From CAWHJB01 sp963698715 (GTDB taxonomy: Bacteria; Chloroflexota; Anaerolineae; Anaerolineales; UBA4823): DNA of 64,000 nucleotides. Each line of letters starts with the position of its first letter. The first letter of the stretch is position 1. A program made the position numbers and the translations under genes. The DNA is taken from the NCBI GenBank assembly GCA_963698715.1, contig CAVORW010000001.1:248001-312000 (forward strand), given 5' to 3'. Of the stretch, positions 30,874-39,747 are shown in pieces. The notes beneath the pieces are model-generated. The model saw only the letters and a list, made by a program, of their open reading frames with translations, had not been told where the DNA came from and made no database searches.

Positions 30874-30910
30874 GAGCGGCTGCCCCAATAGAATTTGCAG
30901 GCAGCCGCTC
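30874..30910. terminator. Probable terminator of the deoxynucleoside kinase gene
   Basis: GAGCGGCTGCC (30874-30884) pairs with GGCAGCCGCTC (30900-30910), 28 bases past the minus-strand stop. On the plus strand the stem is followed by an A-run; on the minus strand the tail is only weakly T-rich. Confidence 0.5.
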
Positions 30911-30937
30911 AGACAAAAAATGCTGGATTACTGACGA

Positions 30938-31585
30938 TCAATTATTCTTGGTAAACACCACTTCCTCGCGTCCTGAAAGCTTATCCTGAATGCGGGCGAC
31001 AACGATATCCAGATGTTTCGGCTTGTGGACAAAATCCAGGTCGTCGGTGCGGATGGTCAGCACCGGGCAGAGATCGAAGGTGTCCATCCACTCCTCGTAA
31101 AAGGTTTCCAGCAGTGCCAGGTAGTCCGCCGTAATGCCGCTCTCAATCGCCCTGCCTCGCCGGCGGATACGGTCTACCAATACCTGCACGGGCGCCTTCA
31201 AATAAATCAGCAAATCTGGGGCCGGCAAAGTTTTGATCATCAAATCGAATATTTTCCGGTAGGCATGGTAATCGCGCTCGCTGATATTACCCATGTGATG
31301 CAGGGCTCGGGCGAAAATATATGCGTCTTCATAGATGCTTCGATCCAGGATCGCCGATTGGGGTAAAGCCATCAGCTCCAGGTGCTGTTCCGCCCGATGC
31401 CCCAGGAAGAATACCTGCAGGTGAAAAGACCAGGCTCGCATATCGGTATAAAAATCCGACAGGTATGGATTGTCTGCCACCAATTCGTAGGCAGTTTCCC
31501 AACCAAGGCGGGAGCCGATCCTTTCGGTCAGAGACGTCTTGCCGGCCCCGATGTTGCCGGCAACCAGGATTAATCGTTTTGCCAT
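30938..31585 (-). CDS. Deoxynucleoside kinase (dAK/dGK family)
   Basis: 215 residues. P-loop GNIGAGKTS at 9-17, the DRSIYEDA motif (Asp-Arg-Ser) that binds the deoxynucleoside, and the RIRRRGRAIE lid with its arginines are present. These cytoplasmic kinases phosphorylate deoxyadenosine, deoxyguanosine or deoxycytidine for salvage. The nrdR-nrdJ pair for de novo dNTP synthesis lies 20 kb away in the same window. Single gene. Confidence 0.92.
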   Translation of the reverse strand: MAKRLILVAGNIGAGKTSLTERIGSRLGWETAYELVADNPYLSDFYTDMRAWSFHLQVFFLGHRAEQHLELMALPQSAILDRSIYEDAYIFARALHHMGNISERDYHAYRKIFDLMIKTLPAPDLLIYLKAPVQVLVDRIRRRGRAIESGITADYLALLETFYEEWMDTFDLCPVLTIRTDDLDFVHKPKHLDIVVARIQDKLSGREEVVFTKNN

Positions 31586-31921
31586 GGTATCGCCTTTTTC
31601 AGAACGAGGATGGATCTACATTATACGAGAAACTTGCCAAATTCTCAATCTCTGCCCTCTCTGGCGTGCGTCTCACTTCGATAGATCGTGGATCTCTAGC
31701 GAGCCTTCGGAAGGGATGGCCGCGTCAGCCAATTATCAGAGTCCAGTTGAAAAGTGAAGCCTGTCCCCCACAAGCGTTTGCCTTCGGGATGGCCTGGCAG
31801 GTGACGGAACAGATATAATGGGTGACTGCTCAAATTTACTTCGAAGATGATCGAAGAAAACGTGCTTTGCCTTGGGCCAAGCATAGGAACGTCCCTGCCA
31901 GGTTTACAGGACAGCAAAGTG
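31586..31921. other. Intergenic region with a possible promoter
   Basis: 336 bases between the divergent deoxynucleoside kinase and ywbE genes. A perfect TATAAT at 31814-31819 points toward ywbE and would give a leader of about 95 bases; I see no clear -35 box. No other gene or RNA is evident. Confidence 0.4.
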
Positions 31922-32131
31922 ATGAATACACCAGAGCGAAATCAGATCAAACCCGGGATGCGCGTGAAGATCATTGAAAAACAAAACCAGCGCAGCGGGT
32001 TGTTAACCGAAGGGATTGTTGCGCGGTTGCTGACCAAAAGCCCCCGCCATCCGCATGGCATAAAAGTAATGCTGGAAGATGGGCGCGTAGGGCGTGTGCA
32101 GGCCGTTCTGTCACCGCCATCAGCCAGCTAG
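31922..32131 (+). CDS. YwbE-family small protein
   Basis: 69 residues, a single domain of the YwbE/DUF2196 family: KPGMRVKIIEKQNQRSG, then LTEGIVARLLTKSPRHPHGI and KVMLEDGRVGRVQ, a KOW-like small beta-barrel of unknown function common in Firmicutes and relatives. The start at ATG 31922 gives the usual family length; a longer in-frame start at 31847 would add 25 unmatched residues. Confidence 0.85.
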   Translation: MNTPERNQIKPGMRVKIIEKQNQRSGLLTEGIVARLLTKSPRHPHGIKVMLEDGRVGRVQAVLSPPSAS

Positions 32132-32211
32132 CCCCTCTCAGACTGCACCCGTCCACCAAACCTCTCGCGCTGGCTTCAAGGTATCAGACCTCCCAACTCT
32201 CCAGTTCGTTC

Positions 32212-33903
32212 TCAACCTTCATCCTGGCCCAAGGACTTTATTTCGACGCCTTTGAGGATGGCGTTATCCTGGACATTGTTTGCATGGACTGTACTGAAGA
32301 TATTGATCTGCTGTTTCACCCCAACAGGCATCTGGCCACGGTCCGGATAATAAAACAGGCTGCTGCCGCGAATTAAGAAACCCTCCACCTGATCGCTGAA
32401 AGCGTAATTGGGCAGGTGCAGATTGACAAGGTTGGCGATCGTGCGCAGCAGCTGCTCGCTTGGGAGAATCTCCAGGTTGTTTTCGAGATCGTGCAAGCTG
32501 ATTTGAAAGCGATGTTCGTTCTGGCAAACCCCTTGGATTGGAATTTTCTGCACCCATTTGTGCTGGCGATGGTCGCTGCATTCCAGCTGCCATCCATCCG
32601 CCAGCTTTTGGACCACTAACTGGCCTTTACCGCAAATCTCGCAGGCAAAGTAACCCTCCATCTCACAGCCAGGTTCCTGGCACTCCAGCAAGTACTGCAC
32701 CTGAACTTCATTGCCCAACAGGCTGGCAAGCTCGAGCGGCGAAACGCCTGTCGTGCGATAGCCCAGACCGGGGTCGAGCTTAAGATTCATAAGCTGGCCA
32801 ATCAGCCTGACAATCGCATCTTTCTGACCGGCAGCATACCGGACCAGTTCCGGCGCGGTGCGCAGGTCATACGTCTGAACGATAATCTCCGGCCGGTTCC
32901 GGTACTGCTGGATCACTCCAATGATCTCTCCCAGGCGCAGCAAGGTCCAATTGCGGAATTGGGTCGCGGTCAGCTTGCCGGCCAGGCTCATCGAGCCGCG
33001 GTCGAACTGGATCGACAGTGAGCTTACCTTGTCCGCGTCCACCTCGACCCGGTAACGGGCGTTGCGCACCTCGGGGTAGCTTTGCTCGTACGTGAGGTAG
33101 CCTTTAGCGTATGGATCATCATCGGTGATCGATAGCCAGCGAAAGCGGTCCGACTCTGGGTCCGGGTCATGCAGGCGGCTGGAGCGCAAGGCGCTGTCCA
33201 GCAAAAACGGCAGATCGGATTTAAACTGTTTGGTGATGATCAGATTGGACAGGTGGATCCCGGCTGCTTCGCTGATCGCAAGCTCCAGCGCTTGATGAAT
33301 GGCGGTGTCCCGGGCATGGATGATTGCATAGCCGGCTCCGGTGTTGAGCCAAAAGAAGCCATACTGGGTTTCGTAAACAGAAGTGGGATTCTCTTGTTCG
33401 TCGATAAAATCCAGGCGTTTTTGAAAGTGATAGTTGGCTTCCAGAATATCTGGATGGCTGCTGATCTCATACAGCTCGTCCACCGCCAGATTACGTACGC
33501 GGGGCAGGTCATCTACCTGAAAGGCTTCATTAGAGAGGCTGATCGTGCGCCATAACTCCGCTTGAATTTGCAAGCGGTCTGAGCGTTGAACCAATGAGCT
33601 GTCAAAGAGATAGATCGAGAACGATGGATTGGACCCGTAGCGGTATTCTTCAAACAGCCGGTCGATTTCCAAATCGTCGATTTCTGGGCAAGTGTTGATT
33701 AAGCGGATTAAACGCTCGCGTTCGAGATACTTTATCGTAGCTGCCGGCTCCTGGGTCTGGATATTGAGATTATTTATGATCGTGGACCGGATGCTTTCAA
33801 AAGCTGGTGGATCGGCCAGCTGGTCGTAGAGCATCTGCCGCATGGCGAAGACCGGTATCTGCTGCAACTTGTGGATGCGTGGATTTTTAGGGAGGATATC
33901 CAT
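32212..33903 (-). CDS. Unknown protein with a zinc-binding Cys/His segment, partner of the CoiA-like gene
   Basis: I do not recognise this 563-residue protein. It is soluble. The first 390 residues are mixed helix and strand without a known motif. A short stretch TTGVSPLELASLLGNEVQVQ looks like one ankyrin-type helix pair. It is followed by a Cys-rich part: CQEPGC, CEICGKG, ECSDHRQH and CQNEH, probably one or two zinc sites. ATG 33903 has a weak GAGAGAAAG upstream; ATG 33927, 4 bases after the upstream stop, is the alternative. The gene follows the CoiA-like gene so closely that the two must be one operon, so a joint role is likely. Confidence 0.7.
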   Translation of the reverse strand: MDILPKNPRIHKLQQIPVFAMRQMLYDQLADPPAFESIRSTIINNLNIQTQEPAATIKYLERERLIRLINTCPEIDDLEIDRLFEEYRYGSNPSFSIYLFDSSLVQRSDRLQIQAELWRTISLSNEAFQVDDLPRVRNLAVDELYEISSHPDILEANYHFQKRLDFIDEQENPTSVYETQYGFFWLNTGAGYAIIHARDTAIHQALELAISEAAGIHLSNLIITKQFKSDLPFLLDSALRSSRLHDPDPESDRFRWLSITDDDPYAKGYLTYEQSYPEVRNARYRVEVDADKVSSLSIQFDRGSMSLAGKLTATQFRNWTLLRLGEIIGVIQQYRNRPEIIVQTYDLRTAPELVRYAAGQKDAIVRLIGQLMNLKLDPGLGYRTTGVSPLELASLLGNEVQVQYLLECQEPGCEMEGYFACEICGKGQLVVQKLADGWQLECSDHRQHKWVQKIPIQGVCQNEHRFQISLHDLENNLEILPSEQLLRTIANLVNLHLPNYAFSDQVEGFLIRGSSLFYYPDRGQMPVGVKQQINIFSTVHANNVQDNAILKGVEIKSLGQDEG

Positions 33904-33930
33904 ATCTTTCTCTCTTTTGTCTGTCATTGG

Positions 33931-34962
33931 TCAGGCACGTCCGGCGCGGTAGCAAGCCCGGCACTTGCACTCACCGGTAGCCCGATTGAAATACCACCAA
34001 TCGCTGGTCTGCTGTCCACAAAATACACAGCGGCCCAATTCTGGCAGAGGCAGCTCAGGCTGGGGCTGGTGAGGTGTTTGTCCAGGAAATTTCGTGCCCG
34101 GCCGCTGGTCTTCCCGGGGCTGCAGGGCGGCTGCGGCCTGGCGCAGGGTCGCCTGCATTCTTTCAACCACAATTTTGCGTTCAGCCTGCTCCTGGCGGTG
34201 GTGTATGACGAACTGGTCTTCCCCCCGGTGGACGAATGCGCCGGAATCTGGAGATGCCATAAGATCATCCAACCGGCTGCGCACGGGATGGCCGCGATAA
34301 AGCTGCGGTGGGTGAACCTTGCATAGGCCGCGATACGTGCTGAGGCTTTCACGCTCGGGATCCAGATAGTGCAGCGAACCTGCAGGCTCAGCACAGCGCT
34401 CCTGGTGAGGCTCGTCGTAGGCGCTCAGCTGGATAAATTCACGCTCGGTGGTGGTCAGGTGTAGGCGGTTGGCGTGGTACTTCTGCGTGCGCAGCATCCC
34501 GGCGTGGAAGACCCAGGACACCCGGTAATCTGACCGCGGGAGGCCTTGCTTAAGCCGCTCACGCAGGTCTGGCGCCAACCGGTGCGTGATGATCCAGTAC
34601 ACGAATGGCCGACCGCCGTGCTCGACCCAGCAGTCGATTGGCCGGGATAAAGCGCTTTGGGGGAGAGCTTTTTCGAGGCTGACCTTGCCTGAGCCGAATT
34701 GCGCCACCAGCCAGCCATACAGCCCAGCCCGGGCGGCCAGCAGTTCCGGTGATGCCTGTTCAAATGGGCAGTTTTGTAAGTGTTTGTGGGCGAAGTGCCG
34801 ACGGCGTGTGCGGCCTGCCCGAATCCGGACAGGCTGCAAACAGCCCGGGCAAACCAGCGCATCCCGTTTATCCAGGGTGCGCAGATCGTCAAGCCGGCCG
34901 ATCCAAGAGGGATCGAGCAGGATCACATCTTGTTTGGTTTCCTGATTGTAGGCTTTATACAT
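33931..34962 (-). CDS. CoiA-like protein with C-terminal zinc finger
   Basis: 343 residues from ATG 34962 (GGGGTAAG upstream; GTG 34998 is an alternative). Residues 36-66 match the N-terminal zinc finger of competence protein CoiA: LVCPGCLQPVRIRAG (Cys38, Cys41), RHFAHK (His56, His59) and Cys65. A middle domain may be the CoiA nuclease-like fold, but I cannot place its catalytic residues with certainty. The C-terminus has a second zinc finger, CVFC...CKCRAC. CoiA helps process incoming DNA during transformation in Gram-positive bacteria; CoiA-like proteins also occur far from competence genes, as here. Confidence 0.75.
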   Translation of the reverse strand: MYKAYNQETKQDVILLDPSWIGRLDDLRTLDKRDALVCPGCLQPVRIRAGRTRRRHFAHKHLQNCPFEQASPELLAARAGLYGWLVAQFGSGKVSLEKALPQSALSRPIDCWVEHGGRPFVYWIITHRLAPDLRERLKQGLPRSDYRVSWVFHAGMLRTQKYHANRLHLTTTEREFIQLSAYDEPHQERCAEPAGSLHYLDPERESLSTYRGLCKVHPPQLYRGHPVRSRLDDLMASPDSGAFVHRGEDQFVIHHRQEQAERKIVVERMQATLRQAAAALQPREDQRPGTKFPGQTPHQPQPELPLPELGRCVFCGQQTSDWWYFNRATGECKCRACYRAGRA

Positions 34963-35270
34963 GGAACTTACCCCGAGCTGGCTCAAATTGGGAACCACTG
35001 CATGGGCTGTAGCAGGCCTGGAGTGGACAATGACTCTCCAATCCGATTCTACCAGACTGGAAATGGATCTGGGGCAGCCAGGCTGGCAGGGGCCCTAAAA
35101 GTCTGTAGAATTTTTTGAGCCGGTTTCTCTGGCTTATTCCGGTGATAGGCGAGCCCTAATCCCACCTTTTGTGGTTAAATTGGGTTCAGGAGCGTATTTT
35201 TCGATGTCGATAACCCGGTTCGGTCGATCGATCTTTTACACCTGTGGCTTTGAAAGGAACAGCTGATAGT

Positions 35271-36527
35271 ATGGCAATCGGTGCGCAAAGTCAGAAACGT
35301 GCAGCCGTCATCGGCGGCGGGCCGGCGGGGTTGATGGCAGCCGAGGTCTTAAGCCTGGGAGGTATCCAGGTCGATCTTTACGACGCCAAACCATCGATTG
35401 GGCGTAAATTCCTGGTAGCCGGCAAGGGGGGATTGAACCTGACCCATTCTGAACCTTTTGAATTATTCGTAACGCGCTACGGCGAGCGCCGGACTCAGCT
35501 TGAGCCTATGCTGCAGGCCTTCGGACCGGGTGATTTGCGCAGTTGGGTACGCGAGCTGGGTTTTGAGACTTTTGTCGGCTCGTCGGGCAGAGTTTTTCCA
35601 TCCGGGCTGCAGGCCGCCCCGCTCTTGCGGGCCTGGAAGCAGCGCTTGCTGGCCGCCGGAGTAACCTTTCACATGCGGCATCGCTGGTTGGGCTGGAGCG
35701 TGGATCATTGCCTGCGATTTGACACGCCTGGGGGAGAACTCCTGGTCCAGGCAGATGTATTGATCCTGGCGCTGGGTGGCGGCAGCTGGCCCCAGCTTGG
35801 GTCCACTGGCGAGTGGGTGCCATGGCTGCAGAAGCGCGGGGTTCCGGTGGCGCAGCTGAAACCGGCCAACTGCGGATTTGATGTTGCCTGGAGCGACCAC
35901 TTCCGCACGAAATTCGAGGGCCATCCGGTGAAGCCAGTCGTGTGTTCCTTCACTGGATCGACAGGCATTCGATTTCAGCAGCAGGGTGAGTTTATCGTTA
36001 CCCGGACAGGCGTCGAGGGCAGCCTGATCTACGCTGTTTCAGGGCCGGTGCGAGATGAGATCGAGGCGAACGGCAAAGCGATCATCTATCTGGATCTGGC
36101 TCCGGATTGGTCTTTAGACCGGCTGGCAAAAAGGCTGGCCCGGCCGCGCGGTTCACGCACTCTCTCGAGCCACCTGGCGCGGAGTGTGGGCATCCGGGGC
36201 GTGCGCGCCGGCTTGTTATGGGAAATCATTCCCCGGCAGGATTTCGATTTCCCTGAGCTTCTGGCAGCCGCCATCAAACATTTGCCGCTCGTGCTGATCG
36301 CCCCCCGTCCATTGGAGGAAGCCATCAGCAGTGCGGGTGGAGTGCTTTTTGAAGCGCTGGATGAGCGCTTGATGCTGCGCTCCATGCCGGGAGTATTTTG
36401 CGCAGGAGAAATGCTGGATTGGGAAGCCCCGACTGGCGGCTACCTGCTGACAGCCTGTTTCGCCAGCGGGCGGGCTGCAGGCCGGGGAGCGCTGGCCTGG
36501 ATAAACCAGGATAGAACACAGGAGTGA
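35271..36527 (+). CDS. FAD-dependent oxidoreductase, HI0933/BaiN-like
   Basis: 418 residues. The FAD-binding GGGPAGLMAAE is at the N-terminus, followed by the family signature VAGKGGLNLTHSE and a C-terminal return segment GVFCAGEMLDWEAPTGGYLL. The overall pattern matches the HI0933-like flavoproteins, in particular the TIGR03862 subgroup with its long insertion (about residues 190-345). The reaction is unknown. ATG 35271 is chosen because GAAAGGAA lies upstream; GTG 35244 is an in-frame alternative. It lies 4 bases upstream of the hydrolase gene, so the two are co-transcribed. Confidence 0.85.
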   Translation: MAIGAQSQKRAAVIGGGPAGLMAAEVLSLGGIQVDLYDAKPSIGRKFLVAGKGGLNLTHSEPFELFVTRYGERRTQLEPMLQAFGPGDLRSWVRELGFETFVGSSGRVFPSGLQAAPLLRAWKQRLLAAGVTFHMRHRWLGWSVDHCLRFDTPGGELLVQADVLILALGGGSWPQLGSTGEWVPWLQKRGVPVAQLKPANCGFDVAWSDHFRTKFEGHPVKPVVCSFTGSTGIRFQQQGEFIVTRTGVEGSLIYAVSGPVRDEIEANGKAIIYLDLAPDWSLDRLAKRLARPRGSRTLSSHLARSVGIRGVRAGLLWEIIPRQDFDFPELLAAAIKHLPLVLIAPRPLEEAISSAGGVLFEALDERLMLRSMPGVFCAGEMLDWEAPTGGYLLTACFASGRAAGRGALAWINQDRTQE

Positions 36528-36531
36528 GAAC

Positions 36532-38220
36532 ATGATGTCAGCCAACGAGCGTGAACTCCATCAAGTCTGGATTGATTTTGACCGCCGCGTCCCAATGCGG
36601 GACGGGATTAATCTTTCCGCGGACGTGTATCGTCCGATCGACTTGCAGCGTGGGTCACGTTATCCCGCGATCCTGCTGCGCACACCTTACAACAAGAACA
36701 GCCCTGAAGAAGCGGAGCTGGGCCAATGGTACGCTCAGCGCGGCTATGGGCTGGTCTACATGGATGTGCGCGGTCGCGGCGATTTGGAAGGCGAATTCGT
36801 CCCTTACCGCAACGATGGGCGCGATGGCCGCGATGCGATTGAATGGTGCGCCAGCCAGCCCTGGTGCGATGGAAAGGTGGGCACCCTGGGCAGCTCATAC
36901 CCGGGCGCCATCCAGTGGCTGGCAGCCCTGGAAAAACCCGAGCACCTGGTCACGATGATTGTGCGGGTGACCCCTTCCGACCCATTTGTCGAATCGCCCA
37001 CCGGCACCCAGGGACCCATGCATCTGTGCTGGCTTCATCTAACCAGCGGACGAGTTTGCCAGAATATGGATGCAGTCAACTGGAACCAGGTTTACGAGCA
37101 CCTTCCGCTGCTGACCATGGATGAGCAGGCTGGAAGGATCAGCCCCTTGTGGCGCCAGGATTTGGACCACACTCACCTGGATTCATACTGGCAACCACTG
37201 TGCTACCAGAATCGGTTTGACCAGATCGACTTGCCGGTGATGCATATCTCAGGCTGGTACGATGACGAGCAAATCGGCACGCCCCTCAACTATGCTGGCA
37301 TGACCCGCCAGGCGCACAGCCAGGTTGCCCGCCAGAATCAGAAGCTGGTGATGGGCCCCTGGGGCCACCGGGTGAACACCACCCAACGCCTGGGCGAGCT
37401 GGACTTCGGCCCGCAAGCTCTGATCGATCTGCGGGCAGCTGAGTTAGCCTGGTTTGACCGCTGGCTGAAGGGCGTCGAATTGGACCAGGCTCGATCTGGT
37501 GTTCGGATGTTTGTGATGGGGAAAAATTACTGGCGGGAGGAGGCAGAATGGCCCCTGACCCGCACTGAATGGACGAAATATTATCTCCACAGTCAGAAGA
37601 GCGCTAACAGCCGCTTTGGGGACGGGCTGCTTTCGACGGATGCCCCGAAAATGGAATCGCCCGACTCCTACCACTACGACCCCGCCCGCCCGGTTCCTTT
37701 CCTAACAGATCCAACTTCGAGCCAGATCGGTGGTCCGGATGATTACGCGGCCATCGAGCGGCGCGATGACGTGCTGGTCTATGTCACATCGCCTCTCGAA
37801 GCGGACCTGGAAGTTACCGGACCGGTCCGCCTGGAGCTGTACGCGGCTTCCAGCGCAGTCGATACGGATTTCATGGCCAAACTGGTGGACGTCCACCCGA
37901 ACGGATTCGTCCAGCGCCTGTGTGATGGGATGGTGCGGGCTCGCTTCCGCGATGGCATGCACGCTCCGGAGTTGATTGAGCCAGGCCGGACCTATCGCTA
38001 CGAGATTGACTTGTGGAATACCTGCCAGGTTTTCTTTAAGGGCCACCGGATCGGATTGGAGATCGCCTCCAGCGCCTTCCCGAAGTACGACCGCAATTTG
38101 AACAGCGGCGAGGATCTGGGGACCGGCACCCGCATGGTCGTCGCCGAGCAGACCATCTTTCACGATGCAGACCGGCCTTCAGCCCTGGTCCTGCCGGTGA
38201 TACCAGAAGGGAAGGATTAA
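36532..38220 (+). CDS. CocE/NonD-family hydrolase (X-Pro dipeptidyl-peptidase-like)
   Basis: 562 residues. An alpha/beta-hydrolase domain with the nucleophile Ser in GTLGSSYPGA, the Asp in ISGWYDDE and the His in GPWGHR, followed by the C-terminal jelly-roll typical of the S15/CocE group (VYVTSPLEADLEVTGPVRLELY). Members hydrolyse esters, amides or Xaa-Pro peptides. There is no signal peptide, so it is cytoplasmic. The start is the first of two adjacent ATGs. Confidence 0.92.
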   Translation: MMSANERELHQVWIDFDRRVPMRDGINLSADVYRPIDLQRGSRYPAILLRTPYNKNSPEEAELGQWYAQRGYGLVYMDVRGRGDLEGEFVPYRNDGRDGRDAIEWCASQPWCDGKVGTLGSSYPGAIQWLAALEKPEHLVTMIVRVTPSDPFVESPTGTQGPMHLCWLHLTSGRVCQNMDAVNWNQVYEHLPLLTMDEQAGRISPLWRQDLDHTHLDSYWQPLCYQNRFDQIDLPVMHISGWYDDEQIGTPLNYAGMTRQAHSQVARQNQKLVMGPWGHRVNTTQRLGELDFGPQALIDLRAAELAWFDRWLKGVELDQARSGVRMFVMGKNYWREEAEWPLTRTEWTKYYLHSQKSANSRFGDGLLSTDAPKMESPDSYHYDPARPVPFLTDPTSSQIGGPDDYAAIERRDDVLVYVTSPLEADLEVTGPVRLELYAASSAVDTDFMAKLVDVHPNGFVQRLCDGMVRARFRDGMHAPELIEPGRTYRYEIDLWNTCQVFFKGHRIGLEIASSAFPKYDRNLNSGEDLGTGTRMVVAEQTIFHDADRPSALVLPVIPEGKD

Positions 38221-38282
38221 AATCCTGACCGAAATATGTCAGCAACAAGGAAGCCCGAAAATTTTCGATTTGAAATGAATGA

Positions 38283-39542
38283 CTACCGGTTTCCCCTCGC
38301 CATGCGCCTCGCTTCAGGCAAGCGGCGTAAAGCCAGCATGGCCCAAATGCCTACTGCAGGGCCGAAGGCCAGGAAAGCAAACGACCAGTTCCAGCCGAAC
38401 CGGCTCTCGAGCGAGGGGATCAGCCGGATGGTGATCATGGTCAGCAGGAAGCCCAGGCTGGTTTGCACTGTGAGGGCGGTGCCGATATAATTCTTCTGGC
38501 ACAATTCACTGACCGCTGCGCTGAATTGGGCAGAATCAGCTACCACTGCAAAACCCCATACCAGGCAGACACCCGTCAGCAGGGCCGGGTTGCCACCAAA
38601 CAGCAATCCTACAACCAGGGCGCAGGAGCCGCTGATTGCCAGAGAGCTGATTGAGATCGTCGTGCGGCCCAAGTGGTCAGCCAGTTTTCCGGCAACCAGG
38701 CTGCCCAGCCCGCCAGCAGAGATGGCGGCAAATGCCACCAGGCTGGCCCAGGTAGGAGAAATGCCGTTTAACCGGAAGGAGGCGATCAGGAAGCCCGCCA
38801 GCCAGGCCCACATCGCGAATAGTTCCCACATATGCCCAAGATAACCGAGGATTGCCAAACGCAGGCTGCGATTGCGGAATATCTCCCCCGCATAGCGCCA
38901 GTTGAAGTGCGGCATAGCGGTTCGGTAGGGCCCTTCCCGGACGAAGATGCCGGCGATCAGGCCGCCAACCGCTGCCAGCCCGGCCCCGATCAACAGCACC
39001 TGCCGCCAATTACCCATGCCTGTCAGCGCGTTGAGCAGGTGTGGGAAGGCCGTTCCAAGGGTCAGGCCGCCCACCAGCAAGCCGATTCCCAGACCGCGAT
39101 CCGCCTGGGTCCAGGTTGCCATAATTTTCATGCCCACCGGGTATACCCCGGTCAGAAAGAATCCGGTCAGAAAGCGCAAAATCAGGGCAGGAGCCAGGCT
39201 GTCCGCGACCAGGGGGATCAGCGCGGCGGATAGGGCAGCTAGCAGCGCCGAGCCGGCGAATAGCCGCCTGGAAGGAATTCGATCTGCCAGATTGAGTAAA
39301 GCTGACGCAATCGAGCCGATTACGAAACCCGCCTGGACCGACATCGTCAGCCAGGCTCGCCCCGCATCGGTCAAATTCCAGGCTGAGTTCAAAGCGGGCA
39401 CGACCGCCGAAGCCGAAAACCAGGTGCCCATTGCCAGTAATTCCGCCAAGGAGAGCAATAGAAGCACGCTCCACTTGCTCTCCAACGCCTTTTCTACAGG
39501 CTTATGCTCCTTGATTCCAGACTTGTCTTTTTCGGATTGCAT
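38283..39542 (-). CDS. MFS transporter
   Basis: 419 residues with twelve predicted membrane helices. The loop between helices 2 and 3 (LADRIPSRRLF) and its equivalent in the second half (KLADHLGRTTI) carry the MFS pattern. The substrate is unknown. It is divergent from the MerR/TipA-type regulator at 39748, and its promoter is 155-190 bases from that gene, so regulation by it is possible. The tail of the gene converges on the hydrolase. Confidence 0.88.
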   Translation of the reverse strand: MQSEKDKSGIKEHKPVEKALESKWSVLLLLSLAELLAMGTWFSASAVVPALNSAWNLTDAGRAWLTMSVQAGFVIGSIASALLNLADRIPSRRLFAGSALLAALSAALIPLVADSLAPALILRFLTGFFLTGVYPVGMKIMATWTQADRGLGIGLLVGGLTLGTAFPHLLNALTGMGNWRQVLLIGAGLAAVGGLIAGIFVREGPYRTAMPHFNWRYAGEIFRNRSLRLAILGYLGHMWELFAMWAWLAGFLIASFRLNGISPTWASLVAFAAISAGGLGSLVAGKLADHLGRTTISISSLAISGSCALVVGLLFGGNPALLTGVCLVWGFAVVADSAQFSAAVSELCQKNYIGTALTVQTSLGFLLTMITIRLIPSLESRFGWNWSFAFLAFGPAVGIWAMLALRRLPEARRMARGNR

Positions 39543-39591
39543 TTAGATTTTCCCCATCGCGATGATCATACGGCTGGCCCATGTGGAATAA

Positions 39592-39620
39592 AATATAACA
39601 TTTACAATCTTTAATGTCAA
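39592..39620 (-). promoter_or_regulatory. Promoter of the MFS gene
   Basis: On the minus strand: perfect TTGACA (39615-39620), a 17-base spacer and TATATT (39592-39597). A small dyad ACATT/AATGT spans the spacer. Confidence 0.75.
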
Positions 39621-39710
39621 ATTGGGACGTTTCGAGCCGGGCCACAGGTCCTCAAATCGCCTCAAAATGCCGATTTTCTTGGGACTCAGCCAGATTTTTC
39701 ATCCTTCCTC

Positions 39711-39741
39711 TTGACATTAACGTTACGTTATAGTTTATACT
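39711..39741 (+). promoter_or_regulatory. MerR-type promoter with 19-bp spacer
   Basis: TTGACA (39711-39716), a spacer of 19 bases and TATACT (39736-39741). The spacer holds the palindrome TAACGT-T-ACGTTA (39718-39730). The long spacer with a centred dyad is the classic MerR-family arrangement. The ATG follows only 6 bases after the -10 box, so the mRNA would be leaderless. Confidence 0.8.
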
Positions 39742-39747
39742 TGCCGC

